The notes under the pieces are model-generated. The model saw only the letters and a list, made by a program, of their open reading frames with translations. It did no database searches and was not told the origin of the DNA. From contig CAJVPJ010000779.1 in NCBI GenBank assembly GCA_910592205.1, positions 1-16,838 on the forward strand: a DNA stretch of 16,838 nt, read 5' to 3'. The position numbers and the translations under genes are program-made. Source of the stretch: Paraglomus occultum (lineage: Eukaryota; Glomeromycota; Glomeromycetes; Paraglomerales; Paraglomeraceae). Each line of letters opens with the position of its first letter. Position 1 is the first letter of the stretch. This document shows positions 10,999 to 16,838 of this stretch, in pieces.

Positions 10999-11733
10999 AC
11001 ATCGTCATTTTGGACGACACAAGTTTAAGGCGTATGATCTCGACCAAAACCGATTACCCCATTACTATTCCTTAGTAGCCGACTTTATTGTTACGCAACT
11101 TGTCAGGAGAAACGCTTGATATTGGTGTAGAAACCTTGGATGGGGAACATGTCAATATTAATCTGTCGCAAGTAAATTTTATAAAAAAGGAATGTTAACA
11201 GCTCATACTCAACTGACAAAAGTTATTTGTCATCTATTCCACTTTCGGAACTTGAATAGTTTAATTCCTCGTTCTCAAAATTTTACCGTTTGCTAACGTG
11301 AGGGGAGCTAAATGGTGCCAACCATGCAAATAGAAAATCTGAAGCGCGTAAGCAGTAATTTACGGCTCGCTTACAGAATCTGTTATTAACACGAGTTAAA
11401 ATAATTTAGATTTCGTAAAGCTTAATATTAAGACGCGCAAGGGCTTATGTCTAATGATGGTCAGTGAAATATACGCTCTCCAAAGATCTCATATCCGATG
11501 AGGGTTTTACAAACGGTTTTGGAATATACCCTTACTATGAATACGATCCAGCAAAGTTGGACAAACAATAGAACGAGTCGAGCCGCAGCGACGAATACGT
11601 TGTTCGAAGAATTTAGCGAATGCAATTAATTCCAACGCGGATATTATAATGAGCAGATATGAAAATCAATGCATGCGGATGTGGAATTATGAATATAAGA
11701 GATTGACAATAAATATTTCTAGCTGCGTTGTCG
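10999..11733. other. CpG-rich block with no recognisable gene
   Basis: About 735 bp with roughly 40 CpGs, densest around 11,575-11,640. No long open frame, RNA gene or repeat is evident. It ends abruptly at desert B. It could be an unmethylated regulatory island, but nothing in the sequence proves that. Confidence 0.5.
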
Positions 11734-14542
11734 ATAGCAAATATTATAGAAAAGTTTTTTGTTTCAACATATGCTTTTCTCATACCAATACAGTAGGAAT
11801 CTATCTCAAATAAACCCATCTTTCAAACCTAAGCTTTCATATTAATATTATAAACTGTAGAGAACAGCTAACCTGTAAAATGTTAGAAACAGGTGCAAGA
11901 AAATAAAAGTTATGGAAAATCAAAAAATTAACTGGAAGATGACTCAATAAACTGACTGATTTTATTACTCAGGATCTTGACATTTAAATTGTGATTTCCT
12001 GGTATCATTGTGCATTGTCACATCTATCATGTAGTACTGTCCTAAACATAAATTCTTTTTCCTTCTCTCTAACAACCCCACTCTCTCTTAATTTCTTTAC
12101 TCATGCTAGACCTTGTTCTCTTTTCCTCAATCTTTCATTATCTAACTCACACCTTTGCTTTATCCATTTTAAATTAATAACACTCCTTTTCCTTCTTTTT
12201 CTGGTTTTCAGGATAATGGCAATAATTGGGCATTTTCTTATTTCCTTCATTGTTGATTCTTTTACTATTACCAATTTACCATTCATGACCTCATAACCTT
12301 AAAATTTTATCCCTCTTCCTTATACTTGGCTTCATTCCTTAATGTTCTAATTTTCTCCTTCCTTAATCCTGCAAATGCCAATTTTCTCTCCAGCACAAGT
12401 TCAATTTTATAATCATGACACAACTTTTCTCTCAAAGGAAGAATATTTTTGCCAAAACTCTCATTTCTTCTAAGATCTGGTACTATTACTATGTCTCTGT
12501 CTGTCCATCTTCAGTCATAGTCATTCCTGCCTGCAACATTCCATCAATACTAATACTTTATCTGGACACTCTGTTGATATTGAATCAACATGTAATAATA
12601 ATAATTTATCACCTCTGATTTCCTATTATTGTATTCTGCTGAAAATAAGCAATAAGTTTTTTGTTTATTGTATTACTTATTCTCAGGCAGTTCTATAAAA
12701 TGACCATTAAAGACTTCATCATTTAGTCAAAAACATGTTTAACTTGTTTCTTCTGTACAAATAGCAAATGGAGAAGAGTTGTTAAACTGTTAACATAAGA
12801 CCCAAATTATAAAATGAGCACAAAATTCAGACTTGGTTAAACATAACAATGTAGTTTGACATTTATCATGTCAAGTTTAAAAGGGCAAGTTAAACAAAGG
12901 TGGATGCATTTCCCCATTCCTTTATATTATATTAAATGGTGGCTTTGCTGATAACAATAATGAGTAATAGTAAATTCTGCATGAATCTTAATTGTGAAAA
13001 AAACCTGCAGAGGCACCCTGTGTATTGCCAGATTCTGACTTAAAAAAATTATGTTACAGAAAAAAAAATTGTCATATTTGATGAGGCATTTAATCCATCA
13101 GGTCAAAGTTAAGAATAAAAGAGGTATGTTCTCTGCCAGTAATTTCTTGATGAATGGTGTGCTTTACATGTGATTGGACTAAATATAAATTAATAGTCTG
13201 CCTCTATTAAATAAAAAGTTGATGAAAATGAGTTGAGAAAACAGATCAGAAGTAAAATCCACAAACAAGTAGATAATCTAGATTGTATGTTGTTACATTA
13301 TTATTATTAGTATTTGTTGATCAAAAACCTTTCTCTTGGGGAGTTTATAGTAGTAGTTGATAAATTATAATTTACAGGAATTTTGCCTGCAACAAAGTTT
13401 AATGAATATATTTATAAAACTTATTTTATTTATTTATTTTGCAATCCTCAAATTTCCAACTTGTCATTTTCCCCAGACAACAATTCAATACCAATGCTAA
13501 TACTGACAGACACTTTCAATTCGAATTTGTTTAAGAATCAAACAGTATGAATAGCCAGTAGATTGCACTTTAAAGACATACATTTTTTATATTTTCATTA
13601 GCAGCAGTAAATGATTAAAGCTTGATAACTGCTTGTCCATTTACTGTGCAAAGTAATACAAGTTATTATCACTGAAAGCCATTGTACTATAACCCTCCTA
13701 GGTAAACCATATTTTTAGTAGCATGCTTTTGATGTAATACTGCATTGGAATTTTTAAAAAACTTTCAGCAAAGTAAAAAAGCATTCCTCAATATTTATAT
13801 ACATGATAATTTTTATAACAAAATATGCCCAGGTGACTGCCAACATGCTTATGAAGTCTTCATACACTTCTTCAGAACCAAAATTTTCTCATTTATTAAA
13901 AAATAGATTATCTCATAAAGCTCTGTTTGTAGCAAATGAAATTTTCCAACCAAAAACAAGCACATTCTCAACCTTATCTGATATAGAAATTATTTTTTTT
14001 TAATACAATGTTTGGAAAATAAATTAAAAGAGGATAGTGTAGTCATAATCAAATTTGCCTTTATAAAATGAAGTAATTTAGTGTAATAAGCACAAAAAAA
14101 ATCTGTCACCAATATTCATAAGCCTTTATTTTTGCTGCTGGTTTATTATTTGCATATTCCTGAGAGGCATTTACTTCACTGGCAACTTTCAGTAAAATAA
14201 TTGTCAGTAAAATGTTTCCTCGGGATTTTGTTTCAATCTTTCAATGGTTGTGTCATTACAACTGTTTTGACTATCTATTATTCACCAAGTTGAGTTTTTT
14301 TTATGCACCCTTTGTATTTCTCCACTTATTATTATTGGCTGGCTTGTAACTTCATATTCACCATCTCATCTGTATTAGCATAATTTATTCTGTTGAACAT
14401 TCTCACTACCAAATGTTAAAACTGTAAATATCAATTTATTTGCATGTTGTGTCTGAGTTCAGAACCTGTCTCAGAGAACCCCAGTCATGCAGTCAAAAAT
14501 TTAGTTGTCTCAGTTCAGAACCCAGTCATGCAGTCCAGAACT
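11734..14542. other. CpG desert B
   Basis: About 2.8 kb with two CpGs (13521 and 14221) and none at all for the first 1.79 kb. The preceding 0.73 kb has roughly 40. CpG depletion with abundant TpG/CpA is what long-term cytosine methylation leaves behind. It could be a methylated gene body, an old methylated element, or DNA of other origin. Apart from the minus-strand relic at 12005-12560 and the minisatellite at its right end, I see no supported gene. Confidence 0.8.
12005..12560 (-). pseudogene. Decayed purine-rich coding-like stretch, family unknown
   Basis: Three neighbouring open segments read in order on the minus strand. About 20 codons end at a TAG (12489-12491) and include QAGMTMTEDGQTET. 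Next come 67 codons (12510 down to the TAA at 12307-12309) including IVIVPDLRRNESFGKN and LVLERKLAFAGLRKEK. Last is a segment from ATG 12286 through LKTRKRRKRS to TGA at 12101-12103, then 31 more codons in the same frame (VKKLRESGVVREKEKEFMFR) to TGA at 12005-12007. The peptides are rich in Lys, Arg and Glu. Frame changes between segments suggest indels in a dead ORF. I recognise no family, and AT-rich DNA gives such stretches by chance, so this is tentative. Confidence 0.25.
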
Positions 14543-14605
14543 CGGTTGTCTCAACCCAGTCATGCAGTCCAGAAATCAGTTGTCTCAGTTCAGAACCCAG
14601 ACAGG
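14451..14605 (+). repeat. Decayed minisatellite, ~41-bp unit, about four copies
   Basis: Units begin at 14451, 14507, 14548 and 14582 with GTCT(C/G)AGTTCAGAACC or a shortened form. The first three contain CCCAGTCATGCAGTC followed by AGAA or a similar run. Unit lengths are 56, 41, 34 and about 24 (partial). Copy 3 lacks the GTTCAGAA block. It lies at the edge of CpG desert B, about 0.3 kb upstream of the ataxin-3-like gene. Confidence 0.75.
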
Positions 14606-14905
14606 TCCCCAACTGAGGTACAACATTTACATTTCCAATTTTATTTTTATCACCATTTTTTTCACAAGCTCCAATAGCATAAAGTAATTTTCGGCCAAAT
14701 TCGTCAAACTTATTACAAAGAACGCACTTGAATAGCAATTGATTAAAAATTTTTTATTACATGTTTAGTTGGGTAATCAAGAGTAAGATGTTGAAGAACT
14801 AACTAAACGCTATTGTATTTCTAGAGGACAATAATAATCCGTCGTAATTACATACAACGGGTTACTGAGACTTGATTTTTTCGGAATAATAACACGCGAC
14901 TGTGA
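14606..14905. other. Upstream flank of the ataxin-3-like gene
   Basis: A 300-bp AT-rich stretch where CpGs reappear. No TATA box is obvious at a suitable distance. A minus-strand open frame (14526-14738) overlaps the minisatellite and is probably chance. Confidence 0.4.
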
Positions 14906-14911
14906 CACGTG
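14906..14911. promoter_or_regulatory. E-box CACGTG just upstream of the ataxin-3-like start
   Basis: A perfect CACGTG lies three bases before the upstream ATG at 14915, in GTGACACGTGAAA. This is the core site for bHLH-zipper factors (USF, MYC/MAX, TFEB types). The position suggests promoter or 5' leader of the ataxin-3-like gene. A 6-bp match alone is weak evidence. Confidence 0.3.
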
Positions 14912-14914
14912 AAA

Positions 14915-14998
14915 ATGGATCGGCACCCTGAAATCTTCCATGGCTCTCACATTTTAAGTGGGAAAATCACGATCGATGATTGCTTAATTTCCTCCGAA
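14915..14998 (+). other. Possible N-terminal extension of the ataxin-3-like gene (upstream in-frame ATG)
   Basis: An ATG at 14915 is in frame with the ATG at 14999 with no stop between, so it would add 28 residues. Its start context is strong (A at -3, G at +4). The inner ATG has G at -3 and T at +4. Family proteins usually begin only about 8-12 residues before the QEG motif, which favours the inner start. I could not decide between them, so the gene entry uses the inner one. Confidence 0.4.
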
Positions 14999-15034
14999 AT
15001 GTCCGACTTTCTGTCCTATCTTTTCTGGGAGAAG
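14999..15034 (+). CDS. ATXN3: Ataxin-3-like exon 1
   Basis: Twelve codons ending FWEK, matching the FHEK that precedes the catalytic Gln in human ataxin-3. The donor is AAG|GTAAAC, phase 0. As I recall the human gene, its first intron also falls just before this Gln, which supports the call. Confidence 0.8.
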
Positions 15035-16317
15035 GTAAACATCTAGCAATCCCATAAACTTCAGTTACATGCAGATATTAATACACTTCGTTGATCAACA
15101 GCAAGAAGGTTACTTATGTGCGCAACATTGTCTTAACGCACTTCTTCAAGGTATTCCGTCCCCCATTCATATTTCACCATCTCATAACTCAATCTCTCAT
15201 TCGGAACAAACACTTTTCGTTTCAGGCGAATATTTCACAGCCGTTGATCTGAGCGAAATTGCTCGAGAACTTGATGAAGCGGAATCAGCTGCTTTGAATA
15301 ATACGGATGAAGGAAGTGAAGCAAAAACGAGTCAGAATATGGATGATACCGGATTTTTTTCAATCCAGGTACTCATATCGTTTTAACCACAGAACAGTGC
15401 ATAATTGTCGACATAGTAACAGTCAAACTCTTTGATAATGCAGGTACTCGCCAATGCATTAAAAATGTAGGATCTTGGTAAGCGTGTCTTGCATCGAGTA
15501 TTTGACTTATTTTGCGGCGGTTAACTTCGTGTTCAACCTCTTTTAGATATAATTTTATATGGTTCAGAAGACTGTGTCGATGCGCGTATTCGTCCAGAGT
15601 AAGAGTCTGTCACAAAATATCTAAATCAAAGCATTCGGATATTTCATATTGATAATTCTTTCATATATTTAACATATTGATTTCTTGTCTCTTTTCTTCA
15701 AATACAAAATATTGTCTACGCTTCATTTGAAAGGAACGAAATTGCATACATATGTAATCAGCACGAACACTGGTAGAGAACAGTAACTCATTAACATTCA
15801 TCCCGTTAAATGCGAATCGGATTCCGTTTCTATCTTTCAAACTGTCTTTTCATGTATAACAGGTTCACTTTGAGGAAGTTTGGTAATAGTCCTCTGCGTT
15901 GGTATAACTTAGACTCTGTACTAAAAGGCCCGGAATGGATTAGCCAGCTATATTTAGAACTGCTGTTGGCTGAATTAAATAACAATGGTAAGCAAAGATA
16001 CAAAAAAAGGTAATGTAAGTATTAAGATGCTAACTAATTATTACTCATACACAGGATACAGTGTATTTGTTGTGAAGGGAATATTTCCTCGATGTCAGGC
16101 TGATGACTATGTAACCTCTCTGGAAGCTAACGGGAATGAAAAGAGCGCGGACACTGATGAGGAAATGCTGCAAGCTGCTATTGCAGCAAGTCTTTCGTCA
16201 CTGGGTGAGACAAATGATAGGCAACAGGAATCACCCAGTTCAAGTCAAGCTGAAATTGACAGCCGACCTACAACAACCTCATCGCCTTCAACAAGACGGC
16301 TTACAAGATTTAGTTAG
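14999..16317 (+). CDS. ATXN3: Ataxin-3-like Josephin deubiquitinase, 8 exons, interrupted by an in-frame TAG
   Basis: This is an ataxin-3 family cysteine protease, which trims ubiquitin chains and works with the p97/VCP and proteasome quality-control pathway in nucleus and cytosol. I read exons 14999-15034, 15102-15150, 15226-15368, 15444-15477, 15547-15598, 15734-15772, 15863-15987 and 16055-16317. All introns are GT-AG (67, 75, 75, 69, 135, 90 and 67 nt) and all phases join. The spliced frame is 247 codons including the stop. It follows the Josephin fold in order: QEGYLCAQHCLN, GEYFTAVDL, NMDDTGFFSIQ, VLANALKM, ENEIAYICNQHEHW, RWYNLDSVLKGPE, YSVFVVKG. Catalytic Gln, Cys, His and Asn are all present, and a ubiquitin-interacting motif follows in the last exon. 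The C-terminus is shorter than in human ataxin-3 (about 360 residues) and lacks polyglutamine. Codon 85 is TAG where the family has Trp. Family identity is secure from the motifs; whether this copy is functional is open. Confidence 0.93.
15102..15150 (+). CDS. ATXN3: Ataxin-3-like exon 2: catalytic Gln and nucleophilic Cys
   Basis: It begins after CAACAG and encodes QEGYLCAQHCLNALLQ plus one base. The first codon is the oxyanion-hole Gln, and the Cys at 15117-15119 is the nucleophile (Q9 and C14 in human numbering). The donor is CAAG|GTATTC. The following 75-nt intron has no stop in the reading frame. Confidence 0.93.
15226..15368 (+). CDS. ATXN3: Ataxin-3-like exon 3
   Basis: It begins after CGTTTCAG and completes the Gly codon to read GEYFTAVDLSEIARELDEAE, then an acidic/polar loop, then NMDDTGFFSIQ. 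These match the GEYF..DL..IA..LDEEE and NMDD(S/T)GFFSIQ blocks of ataxin-3. It ends phase 0 at SIQ. The reading frame hits a stop 18 nt into the next intron. Confidence 0.92.
15444..15477 (+). CDS. ATXN3: Ataxin-3-like exon 4 with premature TAG
   Basis: A 34-nt exon reading VLANALKM, TAG, DL plus one base, against VISNALKVWGLEL in human ataxin-3. The alignment is colinear on both sides and continues correctly into exon 5 (DIILYGSED), so the TAG at 15468-15470 sits exactly on the conserved Trp. The donor is CTTG|GTAAGC. Skipping this exon alone, or together with exon 5 or exons 5-6, does not restore the frame. Confidence 0.85.
15547..15598 (+). CDS. ATXN3: Ataxin-3-like exon 5
   Basis: It begins after CTCTTTTAG and encodes DIILYGSEDCVDARIRPE, corresponding to LELILFNSPEYQRLRIDP of human ataxin-3. 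The donor is CCAGA|GTAAGAG. The open frame beyond the premature stop still looks selected, which argues against a long-dead gene. Confidence 0.88.
15734..15772 (+). CDS. ATXN3: Ataxin-3-like exon 6: catalytic His
   Basis: A 39-nt exon between TTTGAAAG and GTAGAGAAC encoding ENEIAYICNQHEHW with shared codons at both ends. It matches NERSFICNYKEHW. The second His of HEHW is the catalytic His (H119 in human numbering). The donor leaves TG, and exon 7 supplies the G of the Trp codon. Confidence 0.9.
15863..15987 (+). CDS. ATXN3: Ataxin-3-like exon 7: catalytic Asn
   Basis: It begins after GTATAACAG and encodes FTLRKFGNSPLRWYNLDSVL then KGPEWISQLYLELLLAELNN, matching FTVRKLGKQWFNLNSLLTGPE and the helix after it. 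The Asn codon at 15906-15908 is the third catalytic position (N134 in human numbering). The donor is AATG|GTAAGC. Confidence 0.93.
16055..16317 (+). CDS. ATXN3: Ataxin-3-like exon 8: end of Josephin domain, UIM and C-terminal tail
   Basis: It begins after CATACACAG and encodes GYSVFVVKGIFPRCQADD, the last Josephin strand and turn. A ubiquitin-interacting motif follows at 16156-16209, DEEMLQAAIAASLSSLGE, with the acidic start and the Ala-x-x-x-Ser core. The tail is rich in Ser, Thr, Gln and Pro and ends RRLTRFS before TAG. Human ataxin-3 has two or three UIMs and a polyglutamine run; here I see one UIM and no run. Confidence 0.9.
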
Positions 16318-16691
16318 AGTATAATGATCTTATGAGATAAGCTAATACCTGAATAAGCAACATTGAAGGCCACAATGAAATACATGACACGAACCTATGT
16401 TTCAGTAATAGTAAGTTTAGCTGGACGTCCTCTCGACTGTTTTTTATATTTAGTCTTGACTTCTCGTGTAATCATCTACAGTTGCACAAGTAATCTTCAA
16501 TTGTGTAAGAAATTTATGAGAAAGCCCATTATCAAGTCAAGCAACAATTTCATTGAGTTTTTTCAGAAATAGACTTCATAATGAGAATTATTCAAAAAAG
16601 AGTGGAAATGTACAAACAAATCATTATATAATGTGTAACAAAAATAATTGGCTTCTACAAGTAATAGACTTCAAAAATGTGTAGTTTTACA

Positions 16692-16697
16692 AATAAA
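16692..16697 (+). promoter_or_regulatory. Candidate polyadenylation signal AATAAA
   Basis: A canonical AATAAA about 375 nt after the ataxin-3-like stop and before the transposon terminus. The interval 16318-16691 is AT-rich with no convincing coding sequence and would be the 3' UTR. The hexamer is common by chance in such DNA. Confidence 0.35.
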
Positions 16698-16730
16698 TAG
16701 ACAAATTGCGTCAATCTAATTTTAGTAATA

Positions 16731-16838
16731 CATGGTCACTCTCGATAAGTCGGACACTCGATAAGTCGGATTTGGCTTAACTCGGACAAAATTTTTCGCC
16801 CCTTTTTTTCAATATTTAAAAAAATTCGATAAGTCGGA
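16731..16838. mobile_element. Partial pogo/Tigger-like DNA transposon terminus
   Basis: Three perfect copies of TCGATAAGTCGGA lie at 16742-16754, 16758-16770 and 16826-16838, with a degenerate CTTAACTCGGAC copy from 16777. Iterated terminal motifs of the form CTCGATnAnnCGGAC are typical of Tc1/mariner-superfamily pogo/Tigger ends. A TA dinucleotide at 16729-16730 could be the target duplication, putting the first element base near 16731. The window ends inside the element, so no transposase or opposite end can be seen. Confidence 0.6.

Noticed and set aside
13803-14003. A 66-codon + strand open frame with protein-like composition.
   Set aside because: The opposite strand gives an equally plausible reading with two TGA stops, there are no clear splice partners, and no motif is recognised.
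15366-15449. CAGGTACTC is repeated at both splice junctions of ataxin-3-like intron 3 (15366-15374 and 15441-15449), like a recent intron gain by duplication.
   Set aside because: The intron falls at SIQ|V, where to my knowledge human ATXN3 also has an intron, so it is probably ancestral and the repeat reflects splice consensus plus chance.
8700-15477. AAGATCCTACA near 8702 is the reverse complement of bases around the premature TAG and might form an editing duplex.
   Set aside because: Only 11 bp match, about 6.8 kb away and outside any transcript I can support.

Overview
The window looks like AT-rich nuclear DNA from an animal, probably an invertebrate. The reasons are one spliced gene of an animal-type family (ataxin-3), GT-AG introns mostly 67-90 nt long, a pogo/Tigger-like transposon end, a likely retroposed insert with a target-site duplication, and abundant triplet and hexamer microsatellite DNA. 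I see no bacterial operons, ribosome binding sites or tRNA genes. The exact lineage cannot be read from the sequence.

The only gene I can support strongly is an ataxin-3-like (Josephin) deubiquitinase on the + strand, about 14,915/14,999-16,317, in eight small exons. All four residues expected at the active site (Gln, Cys, His, Asn) are encoded, and one ubiquitin-interacting motif lies in the last exon. There is no polyglutamine tract. Exon 4 carries an in-frame TAG (15,468-15,470) where ataxin-3 has a conserved Trp. The copy is therefore a nonsense allele, a young pseudogene, a sequence error, or a transcript repaired by A-to-I editing. Its second intron is a multiple of three with no stop, so it could also be translated.

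Layout: 1-8.6 kb is non-coding as far as I can tell, with ordinary CpG content, a small GC/CpG-rich patch with two E2F-like sites near 0.64-0.79 kb, microsatellites, and a perfect 18-bp palindrome near 8.37 kb. From 8.65 to 14.54 kb the DNA is a sharp mosaic of CpG-free and CpG-normal blocks. Desert A (8,649-9,662) has one CpG and desert B (11,734-14,542) has two. The block between them (9,663-11,733) has plenty, except for a 326-bp CpG-free insert at 10,658-10,983 bounded by a perfect 15-bp direct repeat, the signature of LINE-mediated retroposition. The middle block also holds a diverged ~150-bp duplication, a hairpin and a TATA-like promoter candidate. Desert B contains a purine-rich minus-strand stretch that reads like a decayed coding sequence (12.0-12.55 kb) and ends in a decayed ~41-bp minisatellite.

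The ataxin-3-like gene follows immediately, and the window ends inside iterated TCGATAAGTCGGA motifs typical of a pogo/Tigger-like terminus. No multi-gene system is visible. The most unusual features are the interrupted deubiquitinase gene and the sharply bounded CpG deserts.
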